In this document: one piece after another, positions 33,408 through 43,391 of the stretch | Layout of the letters: each line of letters starts with the position of its first letter | Position numbering within the stretch: position 1 is the first letter of the stretch | Assembly (NCBI GenBank): GCA_963708205.1 | Contig: OY970196.1 | Coordinates: forward strand, 2,294,001 to 2,358,000 | Origin: CAVYTF01 sp963708205 | GTDB lineage: Bacteria; Bacteroidota; Bacteroidia; Chitinophagales; Chitinophagaceae | Length of the DNA: 64,000 nt | Direction: 5' to 3' | Notes under the pieces: generated by a model | Seen by the model: only the letters and a program-made list of their open reading frames with translations | The model's database searches: none | Told to the model about the DNA's origin: nothing | Made by a program: the position numbers and the translations under genes

Positions 33408-34703
33408 ATGAAAAAATTTTGGTTTTTAGTTTCATTAATTATTTCAGTTGCAACAGAAGCGCAATTTTCTGCTGATGATATTAAAACAGATTTTGTGCTG
33501 CATGATAATCGTATAAAATTTAAACAATATTTGATTGATAAAGAAGTAAACGAAACTTTTTTACAACCACTTGATAGCAACACGGAATATAAATATGAAG
33601 ATGCCTGTTGGTCAATTTCTCAATTTGCTTTGCAATCAGCGTATGTTGAAGTTGGCTTTGCAAAAATGTTTGCAAAGTATGATTCGCTTGCTTATTCCAC
33701 GCGTCGTGCATTTCTTGAAGCGGTCTATGCATCTTATACAAATAAATATGAAAACGAAATAAAAAATTTGATTGCGAGAGAAACCGTACCAAAATTATTT
33801 GCCATGCAGGCTTTGTATTTGTATAGAATTGATGCTTCGCAAGAAAATGTTAGATCACTTACAATCCTTATGCAGCAAAGGTTTCAGAATTATGATTCGA
33901 TCATTGTTTTAAACAGGCTTAACGATTATTTGTCTTATCATTCAATTTATTCATCGCAAAAAACTCCGGACGTTTTGCAATTATTTTCAAATCAAAAAAA
34001 ATTAAATCAAAAGATAATTTACTCTTTTCAAAGATGGAATCGTGATAATCCGGGCATTGCAATTGTGCAAAATGCTGATGGAAGTTTTGTAAAAGACAGC
34101 AGTGGGAAATTAATTATGATCGAGCAGCTTGCACGTTCCGGTTCTGATCTTCCGTATTTTATTACGGATGGAAATACGCCGCAGGGAATTTTTAGCATAC
34201 AGGGAATTTTAGTTGATCAAAATCACATTATCGGACCAACGCCAACCATTCAATTGGTGATGCCTTTTGAAGTTAAGGACAGCACTTACTGGCATGGCAA
34301 CTATGATTCTGCAAAAGATGAAATGCAAAACTATCTTGATCTTTTGCCTGGCACGTGGAAAAATTATGCGCCGATAACTGAAGCATTTTATGCAGGTAAA
34401 GCTGGGCGGACAGAAATAATTTCGCACGGCACAACACTTGATCCGGAGCTTTTTGCGGGCAAACCTTTTTATCCTATTTCACCAACGATGGGTTGTCTTT
34501 GCGCAAAGGAAGATTGGAATATTTTTACGGGAAAATTTAACAGCAGCGCACAATTTGATCTGGTGCAAGCATTCACGGCAACACCAGCAACGACGGGCTT
34601 TTTAATGGTTATTAATTTAGATGATCAGCAGAAACCTGTTAGCGAAGATGAAGTTGAAAATTTGGTAAAAAAATTTGAAGAAGAAAATAAAAACGCAAAA
34701 TAG
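33408..34703 (+). CDS. Secreted protein with a divergent L,D-transpeptidase-like (YkuD) motif
   Basis: No family name comes to mind for the whole protein. Of 431 residues, 1-19 are a signal peptide (ending TEAQ). The region to about 200 is helical. The C-terminal half carries features of the YkuD fold: DGNTPQGIFSIQG at 254-266 (TPTG.F.I in YkuD proteins), His340-Gly341, and SPTMGCLC at 358-365, matching the HG...S.GC(I/V)R active site with Cys363; the usual arginine is replaced by Cys365. It may be a peptidoglycan cross-linking or hydrolytic enzyme in the periplasm. A TATCTTTA four bases before the ATG could be its -7 element. Confidence 0.65.
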   Translation: MKKFWFLVSLIISVATEAQFSADDIKTDFVLHDNRIKFKQYLIDKEVNETFLQPLDSNTEYKYEDACWSISQFALQSAYVEVGFAKMFAKYDSLAYSTRRAFLEAVYASYTNKYENEIKNLIARETVPKLFAMQALYLYRIDASQENVRSLTILMQQRFQNYDSIIVLNRLNDYLSYHSIYSSQKTPDVLQLFSNQKKLNQKIIYSFQRWNRDNPGIAIVQNADGSFVKDSSGKLIMIEQLARSGSDLPYFITDGNTPQGIFSIQGILVDQNHIIGPTPTIQLVMPFEVKDSTYWHGNYDSAKDEMQNYLDLLPGTWKNYAPITEAFYAGKAGRTEIISHGTTLDPELFAGKPFYPISPTMGCLCAKEDWNIFTGKFNSSAQFDLVQAFTATPATTGFLMVINLDDQQKPVSEDEVENLVKKFEEENKNAK

Positions 34704-34830
34704 TTTTATGGGAAAGAGAAAGATAAAAGTAGTTTCCAATTTGCTGCTTCGACACATAAATTGTGAAACGAAGTTTAATCGGAGTTACAAAGATTGACAT
34801 CAAAATTTTTAATAATAATTGTTCAATTTA

Positions 34831-35631
34831 CTACATATCATTCACAATTTTCTTGTAGCTTGTTACAATTCCTTTTATCAAAGAAGAGCTAAAGCCCTGA
34901 TGCTCCATTTCGTTCAAACCCGCAATGGTGCAGCCTTTCGGCGTAGTTACTTTATCAATTTCCTGTTCAGGATGTGTGTGTTTTGTAAGCAATAATTCTG
35001 CTGCGCCTTTCACAGTTTGCGCAGCAATCAACGAAGCAGTTTTTGCATCGAACCCAATTTCAATTCCGCCCTGAATGTTTGCTCTTATATATCGCATGGC
35101 GAATGCAGTGCCACATGCACCAAGCACCGTTGCAGCATCCATTAATTTTTCTTCAATAAAAACTGTCTTGCCAAGTTGATTAAACATATCAGCAACAAAA
35201 TCATTTTGTTCATCAGTTGCATTGAATTTACAAATGCATGTAATGCTTTCCCTGATTGCAATTGCAGTGTTTGGCATTGCACGAAATAACGTGAAATTAT
35301 CATCTAAAATTTCCTGCATATCTTTTATCCAAATGCCTGTGATAACGCTTACTAGCTTATGTTTTTTTGGATTGAGATGTGGTTTTAGTTGTTGTAAAAT
35401 TTCTTTAACCTGGAAAGGTTTTACAGATAAGATTATCCATTCTGAATTTTTTATCGCTTCAATATTATCATCGCTTACAATGATACCTTTTTCTTTAAGA
35501 GATTGCAGTGTTGCAATATTTCTTTTTGTGATGGTGATATTATCAGACTGGGCAAACTCACTGCTGATAAGACCTTCAGCGATTGCAGTTCCGAGGTTGC
35601 CTCCGCCAATGATAGCGATTTTGTTAGTCAT
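34831..35631 (-). CDS. proC: Pyrroline-5-carboxylate reductase
   Basis: The enzyme catalyses the last step of proline synthesis, reduction of pyrroline-5-carboxylate with NAD(P)H. The 266 residues match the family length. The N-terminus has the Rossmann motif IIGGGNLGTAIAEGL, then WIILSVKPFQV, FRAMPNTAIAIRES and the C-terminal signature VTTPKGCTIAGLNEMEHQGF. It starts nine bases after rfaD on the same strand, so the two are co-transcribed although their pathways differ. Confidence 0.96.
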   Translation of the reverse strand: MTNKIAIIGGGNLGTAIAEGLISSEFAQSDNITITKRNIATLQSLKEKGIIVSDDNIEAIKNSEWIILSVKPFQVKEILQQLKPHLNPKKHKLVSVITGIWIKDMQEILDDNFTLFRAMPNTAIAIRESITCICKFNATDEQNDFVADMFNQLGKTVFIEEKLMDAATVLGACGTAFAMRYIRANIQGGIEIGFDAKTASLIAAQTVKGAAELLLTKHTHPEQEIDKVTTPKGCTIAGLNEMEHQGFSSSLIKGIVTSYKKIVNDM

Positions 35632-35640
35632 ATGTTTTGG

Positions 35641-36651
35641 TTAATAAATTTTTTCTTCTAATAAATAATGCCGCACATAATCTGCCACACCATTCTCCAA
35701 TGAATAAAATTCCTCTTTATATCCTTCGCTGCGAAGCTTACTGATATTGGCTTCCGTGAAATATTGATATTTGTCACGAATATCTTCAGGCATATGAATG
35801 AACATAATATTCGGAGGCAAATTCATGGCTGCAAAAGTTGCATTAACAAGATCAATAAAGCTTCGGGCTTCGCCTGTTCCCACATTATACAAACCATTTT
35901 TTTCAACGTTCCATTTTTCATTTCCCATTAATTTCATCAACCAAAAAATAATTTTCACAACATCCTTTACATAAATAAAGTCACGCAGTTGTTCGCCATC
36001 ATTAAAATCTTCGCGATGACTTTTAAACAACTTCACTACACCATTTTTTTTTATTTGATTGAATGAATGAAAGATCACGCTTGCCATTCTTTCTTTATGA
36101 TATTCATTTGGTCCATAAACATTGAAAAATTTTAAACCTGCCCAAGATGAAGGATGATTTTGTTGATTGATTGCCCACTTATCAAATTCATTTTTGCTTT
36201 TCCCATAAGGATTCAAGGGTTGTAATTGATCAATATTTGTCTCATCATCATTGTAGCCAAAGTCGCCACTGCCGTAGGTTGCAGCCGATGATGCATATAT
36301 TAAAGGAATGTTGTTTGCTGTGCAGTAATTCCAGATATCTTGTGAATATTCAACATTCAATTCTTCCAGAATTCCATAATCAAATTCAGCTGTGTCTGTT
36401 CGCGCGCCAAGATGAATTACGCATGTTATTTCAGGATTATTTTCATGAAGCCATTCTAACAATTCTTCGCGCTCAATTGCATATTGATATTTTTTTTGCT
36501 TCCAGTTTTTTTCTTTTTGTTCATGAAAAAAATTATCAACAAGAATTAAATTTTCAAATCCTTGTTCATTTAAATATTGCACCATGCAGCTTCCGATGAA
36601 ACCTGCAGCTCCTGTTACAATTATCGAATAATCTTTATCAATCGTTGCCAT
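35641..36651 (-). CDS. rfaD: ADP-L-glycero-D-manno-heptose 6-epimerase
   Basis: The enzyme makes the heptose donor for the lipopolysaccharide inner core. The 336-residue extended SDR protein has VTGAAGFIGSCMVQYLNEQG at the NADP site, HLGARTDT, SSAATYGSG, the catalytic NPYGKSKNEFD (Tyr and Lys) and FNVYGPNEYHKERMASV, which is specific for this epimerase. Its presence indicates heptose-containing lipopolysaccharide in this organism. proC follows nine bases downstream. Confidence 0.95.
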   Translation of the reverse strand: MATIDKDYSIIVTGAAGFIGSCMVQYLNEQGFENLILVDNFFHEQKEKNWKQKKYQYAIEREELLEWLHENNPEITCVIHLGARTDTAEFDYGILEELNVEYSQDIWNYCTANNIPLIYASSAATYGSGDFGYNDDETNIDQLQPLNPYGKSKNEFDKWAINQQNHPSSWAGLKFFNVYGPNEYHKERMASVIFHSFNQIKKNGVVKLFKSHREDFNDGEQLRDFIYVKDVVKIIFWLMKLMGNEKWNVEKNGLYNVGTGEARSFIDLVNATFAAMNLPPNIMFIHMPEDIRDKYQYFTEANISKLRSEGYKEEFYSLENGVADYVRHYLLEEKIY

Positions 36652-36677
36652 TAGTTATCAGTAAATTTTTTGTAGTG

Positions 36678-36756
36678 TTTTTTTTAGCCAAACATTTGTG
36701 CTGCTATGAAACTTCAGTGGCGTTGGCACCGTTGAAATTTTGCAATTCTATTTAGC
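36678..36756 (+). repeat. Dispersed intergenic repeat, copy 3
   Basis: It fills most of the purL-rfaD gap and has the same T run, AGCCAAAC head, 25-base core (36706-36730) and AATTCTATTTAGC tail as the copy after lepA. Overall it looks about 80 percent alike by eye. Confidence 0.9.
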
Positions 36757-36764
36757 AACTCAAC

Positions 36765-38981
36765 TCAGTTTCCATTTATGATTTTTTCAATCGCTGTTTC
36801 ATATTTTTCTTTCCATTCTTTTGCTTCTCCAAAACTTTTGCCATTGATTCTTATTTCGCTATTTGTTACTTTACCTAAAAGAGTAAAAGGAATATTATTT
36901 TGGATTGCTTTTTGTTTTAGTACTTCAGCATTTTCCTCTGAAGTGCTAATAACCACGCGGCTTTGCGCTTCTCCAAACCAAAAAGCATCATTGCGGAAAT
37001 CATGATTTACAGAAACATTAAAACCAAGATTTCTATTAAAACTTTTTTCCATTAAAGTTATCATCAATCCGCCTTCACTAATGTCGTGTGCGCTTTCAAT
37101 TATTTTTTCTTTGATAATGAATGAAATAAATTTTTGCACAGCAAATTCTTCTTCAATATCAAATGACGGTGCCGGAGAATATTCAACGCTTTTTATTTTA
37201 TGTAAATACCCACTTGAAGCAATATCATTTCTTTGTTCACCGATTAAAAAAATCAGATCGCCTTCGTGCTTAAAGTCAAGCGTCATGCGGTTTTGCATCT
37301 CATCAATTATTCCAATCATTCCAATTGTTGGCGTTGGATAAACTGCACCTTCAGGATGTTGATTATAGAAACTTACGTTACCACCTGTTACCGGAGTATT
37401 GAATTTTCTGCAGGCTTCACCCATACCTTCAACTGCTTTTACAAATTGGTAATACACTTCAGGATCATAAGGATTTCCAAAGTTCAAACAATTCGTTACA
37501 CCGATGGGTTCTGCGCCGCTGCAAACAATATTTCGTGCAGCTTCAGCAACGGCAATCATTGCACCAACTTTAGGATCTGCAAAAACATATTTGCTGTTGC
37601 AATCAGTTGTCATTGCTAATGCTTTGCCTGTTCCCTTTGCCAAAACAATGGCGGCATCACTTGGCGCATTAGTGCTTGCATTCGCTTTGCCAACTGTACT
37701 GTCATACTGAACAGTTATCCATCTTTTGCTTGCGATGTTTGGAAGTGTTATTAATTGCTCTGCTATATTTTTTATTTCACTTTCATCAATATCTTTTACA
37801 TCATCAATCTTCCATTTTTTTATCTGGGAAAAATATTTTGGTTCTTTGTATTCTCTTGTGTATTGCGGAGCGCCGCCGCCAAGAACCAATTCTTCTGCAG
37901 GAATTTCTGCTTCAAGATTTCCATGCATGTAAAATTTTAATAAGCCATCGTTTGTTACTTCGCCGATTTTACTGCAAGGCAAATCCCATTTCTCAAAAAT
38001 TTTTAAAACACTATCTTCTTTCCCTTTTTTTGTTACAATAAGCATACGTTCCTGGCTTTCGCTCAGCAACAATTCCCATGCTTTCATATTTTGCTGGCGC
38101 GTTGGAACTTTATCCAGATCTATGCGCATTCCTGATTTTCCTTTTGCACTCATTTCAGAGCAAGAACAAATAATTCCCGCTGCGCCCATATCCTGCATAC
38201 CAATAACAGCGCCTGTTTCAGCGATTTCAAGACAAGCTTCCAATAATTTTTTTTCCTGGAAAGGATCGCCAACCTGAACCGCAGGCAACTCTTCTGTACT
38301 TTCAGAAGTAATGTTTGCTGATGCAAAACTTGCACCGCCGATGCCGTCTTTTCCAGTTGCACTTCCAACAAAAAAAACAGGATTGCCTACACCTTCAGCA
38401 GTTGCGCTGATCATCTTATCAGCTTTCATTATTCCAACACTCATTGCATTTACCAAAGGATTGGTATGATAACATTGTTCAAAATAAATTTCACCACCAA
38501 CAGTTGGCACACCAAAACAATTTCCATAATGTCCAATTCCTTTCACAACTCCCTTTAAAAGATGTTGTGTTTTTTTATCTTTTAAATTTCCAAAACGCAA
38601 ACTGTTCAGTGAAGCAATTGGCCTTGCACCCATTGTAAAAATATCGCGCTGAATTCCGCCAACGCCGGTTGCTGCGCCCTGAAACGGCTCAATAGCAGAA
38701 GGATGATTGTGACTTTCTATTTTAAATACAACGCCAAATCCATTGCCCATATCCATCAAGCCTGCGTTTTCTTCACCGGCTGCAACAAGCATCTTGCCTC
38801 CACTCCGTGGCAATGTTTTCAACCATTTGATAGAATTTTTATAACTGCAATGCTCGCTCCACATGGCACTGAATGCACATAGTTCTGTGAAGTTTGGTGT
38901 GCGACCAAGTTTTTGTTTGATGAGTTCAAATTCTTCTTTCGTGAGGCGAAGTTGCTCTGCGGTTTCTGCAGTAATGTGCAT
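36765..38981 (-). CDS. purL: Phosphoribosylformylglycinamidine synthase subunit PurL (small type)
   Basis: PurL catalyses the ATP-dependent amidation of FGAR in purine synthesis. At 738 residues it is the small form that needs separate PurQ and PurS, not the large fused enzyme of about 1,200-1,300. Motifs seen: MWSEHCSYKNS near residue 40, GVVFKIESHNHPSAIEPFQGAATGVGGIQRD, GMQDMGAAGIICSCSEM, PVTGGNVSFYNQ and AHDISEGGLMITL. purQ and purS are not in the window. The promoter is an exact consensus (39022-39051). Confidence 0.97.
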   Translation of the reverse strand: MHITAETAEQLRLTKEEFELIKQKLGRTPNFTELCAFSAMWSEHCSYKNSIKWLKTLPRSGGKMLVAAGEENAGLMDMGNGFGVVFKIESHNHPSAIEPFQGAATGVGGIQRDIFTMGARPIASLNSLRFGNLKDKKTQHLLKGVVKGIGHYGNCFGVPTVGGEIYFEQCYHTNPLVNAMSVGIMKADKMISATAEGVGNPVFFVGSATGKDGIGGASFASANITSESTEELPAVQVGDPFQEKKLLEACLEIAETGAVIGMQDMGAAGIICSCSEMSAKGKSGMRIDLDKVPTRQQNMKAWELLLSESQERMLIVTKKGKEDSVLKIFEKWDLPCSKIGEVTNDGLLKFYMHGNLEAEIPAEELVLGGGAPQYTREYKEPKYFSQIKKWKIDDVKDIDESEIKNIAEQLITLPNIASKRWITVQYDSTVGKANASTNAPSDAAIVLAKGTGKALAMTTDCNSKYVFADPKVGAMIAVAEAARNIVCSGAEPIGVTNCLNFGNPYDPEVYYQFVKAVEGMGEACRKFNTPVTGGNVSFYNQHPEGAVYPTPTIGMIGIIDEMQNRMTLDFKHEGDLIFLIGEQRNDIASSGYLHKIKSVEYSPAPSFDIEEEFAVQKFISFIIKEKIIESAHDISEGGLMITLMEKSFNRNLGFNVSVNHDFRNDAFWFGEAQSRVVISTSEENAEVLKQKAIQNNIPFTLLGKVTNSEIRINGKSFGEAKEWKEKYETAIEKIINGN

Positions 38982-39021
38982 TAAGTCTGGTATGTAGTTT
39001 GTGATAAATTATTTTGTCGTG

Positions 39022-39051
39022 CAAAGGTAAGTGGAGCAATAGTTTTTGCAA
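39022..39051 (-). promoter_or_regulatory. Promoter of purL
   Basis: On the minus strand TTG (39051-39049), exactly 19 nt and TACCTTTG (39029-39022) match the Bacteroidota consensus. Transcription would start near 39015, about 34 nt before the ATG. I see no purine-type riboswitch in the leader. Confidence 0.75.
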
Positions 39052-39178
39052 AGCATGTATCAAGGCTGCAAAAAATTTCTTTTAAAAATAAATTATAAAG
39101 GAAAAAAGTTTCTAACTTGTGTATAAATTAGAATAATAATTTTTAAATCTTAAATTATAAAAACAAAAATAAAATACC

Positions 39179-40399
39179 ATGAAAAAAGTCTACGTTCTAC
39201 TAACCTTTTTGCTGCTAGCTTCTGTTGGTTTTTCTCAAAGTCAAACCTACAATGGAAATGGAAATACTGATTTTGATGGCTCTATCGGTTTAGGGAGTTT
39301 AAATATTCACTTTGATGGTACTAATCTAATTTTTACCTTAACCAAAGGTGGTGATATGACTGTCGATTTTAATGATGTACTTGTAATTTACATTGACAAT
39401 GGCTTAAGTGGCGGATTTAATTCTACCACTGCTTTTACTGATGTTAGTTCAGGATTAGCCCAAGCTATTACAGGAGAACAGGGAAGTAATCCTACAAATC
39501 ATGGTATTTTGACATTTCCTACTGGCTTTAAAGCGCAATACGCTTTAGCATTTGCCCCAAATAATTCTCAGGGTGCAGTGTTAGATAGTCTTAATACAGG
39601 TCCTTATTCAACTATTACTTCACCAACATTATCTAATAACGGCATCACAGATTCTACAACATATTCTGTTTCCATAACTCCGCAACAAATAGGTTTAGAC
39701 CCCACTAATTTTACTTTTAATTTTATAGGAACTTACGTAAGTAATTCTGGGTATCGTTCAGCTGAGGCCTTTGGTATTAATATTCCGCAAAATAGTGATA
39801 TAGCCTGGAATAATTATACAGATACTAGTGCGGCATTGGTATTTACCTTTGGTACTGAGGCTGTAAACTTTGGCGCTTTCAATGGTGTTGCTAAAAATAA
39901 TATTGTTGATTTGAATTGGAGCACAAAGAGCGAATCTGATCTTTCTCAATTCCAGGTATTAAAAAGCACTGATGCTGCAAGCTGGAATATGATTGGAACT
40001 GTGGCTGCAAAAAATATTATCACCGGCGCTCAATACAGCTTTGTAGATAATAATGCAACTGCCAATAAAAATTATTACCGCTTGAAAATGGTGAATAAAG
40101 ATGGCAGCTTTACTTATTCAGGTGTGTTGCTTGTTAATAAGAATGGAGTTCATAACATTAGCATTCTCGGCAATCCGGTAACAAGCAATATCAACCTCAA
40201 TATCAGTGATGATAATGCTTCGGCTTATAACCTAAGCTTGTATTCTTCTGACGGAAAAATATTGAATACACAAGTATTTAATCATCCCGGTGGCACAAGC
40301 AAAGTAACGATGAACGTCCCTTCATCCGCAAAAGGAATATGCTTGTTGAAAGTAACTAACGGAACAACCACTCAAACTTTCAGAGTCTTAGTTCAATAA
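39179..40399 (+). CDS. Secreted protein with type IX secretion C-terminal sorting domain
   Basis: This is a likely cell-surface or released protein exported by the type IX system. Of 406 residues, 1-19 are a signal peptide (ending GFSQ). The first 230 residues are beta-rich without a family I recognise (GNGNTDFDGSIGLGSLNIHFDG resembles the edge of a lectin or carbohydrate-binding sandwich). Residues about 235-320 look like a fibronectin-type sandwich typical of cargo (VDLNWSTKSESDLSQFQVLKS, YYRLKMVNKDGSFTYSG). The last 75 residues are the type A sorting domain: NPVTSNINLNI, YSSDGKIL and KGICLLKVTNGTTTQTFRVLV. It ends at a strong two-way terminator. Confidence 0.85.
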   Translation: MKKVYVLLTFLLLASVGFSQSQTYNGNGNTDFDGSIGLGSLNIHFDGTNLIFTLTKGGDMTVDFNDVLVIYIDNGLSGGFNSTTAFTDVSSGLAQAITGEQGSNPTNHGILTFPTGFKAQYALAFAPNNSQGAVLDSLNTGPYSTITSPTLSNNGITDSTTYSVSITPQQIGLDPTNFTFNFIGTYVSNSGYRSAEAFGINIPQNSDIAWNNYTDTSAALVFTFGTEAVNFGAFNGVAKNNIVDLNWSTKSESDLSQFQVLKSTDAASWNMIGTVAAKNIITGAQYSFVDNNATANKNYYRLKMVNKDGSFTYSGVLLVNKNGVHNISILGNPVTSNINLNISDDNASAYNLSLYSSDGKILNTQVFNHPGGTSKVTMNVPSSAKGICLLKVTNGTTTQTFRVLVQ

Positions 40400-40420
40400 T
40401 TTTAGAATGAAATAAACGAA

Positions 40421-40451
40421 AAAAAGCGCTTCAAATTTTGAAGCGCTTTTT
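40421..40451. terminator. Bidirectional terminator
   Basis: AAAAAGCGCTTCAAA (40421-40435) is complementary to TTTGAAGCGCTTTTT (40437-40451), forming a long GC-containing stem with a short loop and T runs in both directions. It lies between the convergent sorting-domain gene and the tolC-like gene. Confidence 0.9.
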
Positions 40452-40479
40452 ATTTCGCTTATAAACTCTCTTTAAATTT

Positions 40480-41781
40480 TTATTGCCAATATTTATAACC
40501 GATGAGATTTGCCAATTGCAATTTGGCAAGACATAATTGGTACTCGTATTGCAATCTTGTTAGGGCGGCGCGAACTACATTGGTGCTTGCATTGGTAATA
40601 TCTAGATTTGTTCCAACGCCGTTCTGGTAGCGGCTTTCAGCTACTTGTTCTGCGCTTATTGCTTCCTCAATTTGTCCCTGGGTATTTTTTATTCTTTCTA
40701 AATTTGATTCAATATCTGTGTAAGCCTGTGCAATGTCTTTTTTATAATTGTTATTCAACGTTTCTGCTGCCAATTCATTCTGCTGCACAAGAGTTTCCTG
40801 CAGTTTTACCTGTTTTTTTGTTTTGCTTCCATCATAGATTGGCACTTTAAAAGTAACACCTGCATTATAATTGAAGCGATCTTCATTTACTGCCGGCACA
40901 TAACCATTTTTAAAACCTGTGCTGCCATGCAAATCGAGTGTTGGCCTATTTCCAAGTCGGGCAACAGCAACGTCTGTTTGCGATTGCGTTAGTTTATCTT
41001 TCAATAAAAGAAAATCAAGATTATTCGTTTGCGCTTCGCTTAATCCCGAGTCTGCATCTTTCACTAAAATATCAAAGTCAAAATTTTTACCAGTTGTTTG
41101 TGTAGTGCCTGTTGTGTAGGATAATAAATTAAGCTGCTTTTGTAATTGATTTTGTAGATCTGTCTTTGTATTCTGCTGTTCGTCAATGGTAGCCTGAATG
41201 TTAAGAGAGTCAAGCTTAATGGCGTTTCCATTTTGTAAATTGCTTGAAACAATTTGCAAATTTGCATTAAGATAAGCAAGCACACTGTCTTGAATAGTAA
41301 TTGCTTTTTGATAATAAATTATATTATAATAAATAACCGCAACCTGGTATGCCAACTGGCTTTTAGTATATTCAACATTGTCGCCTGCGTATTTCAGATC
41401 TTCTTTCGCACGTTCAACATTTGTTTTTAATCTTCCAAAATCAAACAATAAATAGTCAGCATCAATTGAAGTGTTGACATTATTAACCGGTGCAAATTGA
41501 AAATTTTCTATCTCACCATTTGGTCCAAGTGGAAACGGAAGTACAATTTTGGGTTTTACATAATTGTATGATGCATCGCCGGTGAGTGTAGGCAAATTTG
41601 TTTGAGCAATATCGAGCCTTTGCTTTGCTGTTGCCACCATATTTTGTGCTTCTTTAATTCTCGGAAAATAACCAAACGATTGATTGATTAATCCCTTCAA
41701 TTCGCTGTTTGTCTGCACCTGCCCAAAAGAAAAATTTGCAGTAAGAATAATAGTTATAGTATAAAGAAATTTTTTTATCAT
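40480..41781 (-). CDS. TolC family outer-membrane efflux protein
   Basis: This is the outer-membrane channel of the tripartite efflux system encoded by this operon. The 433-residue protein has a signal peptide (about 1-20, ending SFGQ) and two outer-membrane-efflux repeats: helical hairpins about 30-225 and 245-430, with VAVARLGNRPTLDLHGSTGF near the start of the second and the coiled-coil stretch around residues 345-400. Its length fits TolC-like proteins. It is the last gene of the operon, 17 bp after emrB. Confidence 0.92.
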   Translation of the reverse strand: MIKKFLYTITIILTANFSFGQVQTNSELKGLINQSFGYFPRIKEAQNMVATAKQRLDIAQTNLPTLTGDASYNYVKPKIVLPFPLGPNGEIENFQFAPVNNVNTSIDADYLLFDFGRLKTNVERAKEDLKYAGDNVEYTKSQLAYQVAVIYYNIIYYQKAITIQDSVLAYLNANLQIVSSNLQNGNAIKLDSLNIQATIDEQQNTKTDLQNQLQKQLNLLSYTTGTTQTTGKNFDFDILVKDADSGLSEAQTNNLDFLLLKDKLTQSQTDVAVARLGNRPTLDLHGSTGFKNGYVPAVNEDRFNYNAGVTFKVPIYDGSKTKKQVKLQETLVQQNELAAETLNNNYKKDIAQAYTDIESNLERIKNTQGQIEEAISAEQVAESRYQNGVGTNLDITNASTNVVRAALTRLQYEYQLCLAKLQLANLIGYKYWQ

Positions 41782-41798
41782 TAATTTATTTTTAAAGA

Positions 41799-43385
41799 TT
41801 AATGCGCTTCTTCAAGCGCTGCTTTCAATGCCGATACATCTTCCACTTTCTTTTTCTTTGTTCTTAAAAATATTACGAGCGGAATTACTGCTATAAAGAA
41901 AACTGCAACTAATCTAAATGTGTCGAGGTATGATAAATAATACGATTGCCTGTTCACTGAGCTGTCAATGATTGCATAAGCTTTTGTAGTTGCAGAATTA
42001 ATATCAATTCCTGTTTTTGAAACTAAAGCCTGGGCAATATTATTTGTTTGATTGGTGAATGCCGGTGAACCGGGCGAAAAATTACTTACGAGGTCACTTC
42101 TGTGTTGCGCATAACGATGCGCGACGAAATTATTTGCAGAAGCAATGCCCACAGCGCCACCTAGTTGTCTCACCATATTATTAATGGAGATGCCCGATGC
42201 ATAATCTCTCGGTTCAAGTCCGGCGACTGCTTGATTGATCAATGGCAATTGCACCATGCTCATGCCAACTGCACGCAATGCAAATGGGAAAAAGAAATCC
42301 CATTTACCCACATCCATACTAACCCTTGAACTGAACCACGCATAGCCTGCGAATAAAATAAATCCCGTTACCACAAAAGGAATTGGTGAAACCCCTTTGC
42401 TCATAGTTATTCCAATCAAAGGCATCATCAGCACAGTAATTAATGTTGGAGGTAGTAAAGTGATACCTGTTTCAAAAGCGGAAAAGCCCAATACTCTTTG
42501 CGCTAATACAGGAAATACAAAAACTGAAGTGTATAAACCAATGCCTGTAACAAAAGTAAAGATTGAAGTGAATGCAAGATTTCGATTGTTTAGTACACGA
42601 AGATTTACGGCAGGTTTTTTTATACTTAATTCATACCAAATAAAACTTATCAAACCAGCAGCTCCGGTGAATGCGCATATTCTAATTGCCTCGCTCGAAA
42701 ACCAATCTTCTGTTTCTCCCCGCTCGAGCACATATTGCAAAGAGCCAATGCCAACCATCAGAAGCAAGATGCCATTATAATCAATATGCATACTTTTCTT
42801 CTTCGTTCCTTCACCGGGTTTTCTGTCTATATAAGTTAATGAAAGAATGGTAGCGATAATTCCGATAGGAATATTTATCATGAAAATAAGCGGCCAGCTT
42901 GCGTGATCCATTATATAGCCGCCAAGTGTTGGTCCTAATGTAGGACCAAGTACAATGCCCATCCCAAATAAACCGGATGCAATTGGCCTATCTTTTTCGC
43001 TGAATGCATCAAACAAAATTGCCTGTGAAGTAGAAAGCAAAGCACCTCCGCCAATGCCTTGTATAAAACGCCAGATAACTATTTCAACCAAACTCGTTGA
43101 CTGCGCGCAGAGATAAGATGCTATAGTAAAAATTATCATCGAAGTGATGTAATAAGTTTTTCGTCCAAAGTATTCTGCTAAAAAACTTGTTAGCGGAATG
43201 ATGATAACATTCGCAATGGCGTAAGAAGTAATTACCCAACTTATATCTTCAATGCTAACTCCTAAACTTCCGCTCATGTCAGTCAAACCTACATTCACAA
43301 TGGAAGTATCAATCAACTCCATCACTGCAGCAGATACAGTAGTGATAACAATAATAGCCCTAGCAAAACCGGTAGGTAAAGCCAT
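41799..43385 (-). CDS. emrB: DHA2 family MFS drug efflux transporter (EmrB type)
   Basis: This is a proton-driven inner-membrane exporter with 14 predicted membrane segments in 528 residues. Family signs are the motif A-like loop LAEYFGRKTYY, the DTSIVNVGLTDMSGSL in the first helix and motif C in GIVLGPTLGPTLGGYI, the antiporter signature. It pairs with the HlyD-type adaptor 6 bp upstream and the TolC channel downstream, as in EmrAB-TolC systems that export hydrophobic drugs and uncouplers. The real substrates are unknown. Confidence 0.94.
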   Translation of the reverse strand: MALPTGFARAIIVITTVSAAVMELIDTSIVNVGLTDMSGSLGVSIEDISWVITSYAIANVIIIPLTSFLAEYFGRKTYYITSMIIFTIASYLCAQSTSLVEIVIWRFIQGIGGGALLSTSQAILFDAFSEKDRPIASGLFGMGIVLGPTLGPTLGGYIMDHASWPLIFMINIPIGIIATILSLTYIDRKPGEGTKKKSMHIDYNGILLLMVGIGSLQYVLERGETEDWFSSEAIRICAFTGAAGLISFIWYELSIKKPAVNLRVLNNRNLAFTSIFTFVTGIGLYTSVFVFPVLAQRVLGFSAFETGITLLPPTLITVLMMPLIGITMSKGVSPIPFVVTGFILFAGYAWFSSRVSMDVGKWDFFFPFALRAVGMSMVQLPLINQAVAGLEPRDYASGISINNMVRQLGGAVGIASANNFVAHRYAQHRSDLVSNFSPGSPAFTNQTNNIAQALVSKTGIDINSATTKAYAIIDSSVNRQSYYLSYLDTFRLVAVFFIAVIPLVIFLRTKKKKVEDVSALKAALEEAH

Positions 43386-43391
43386 AATGAT

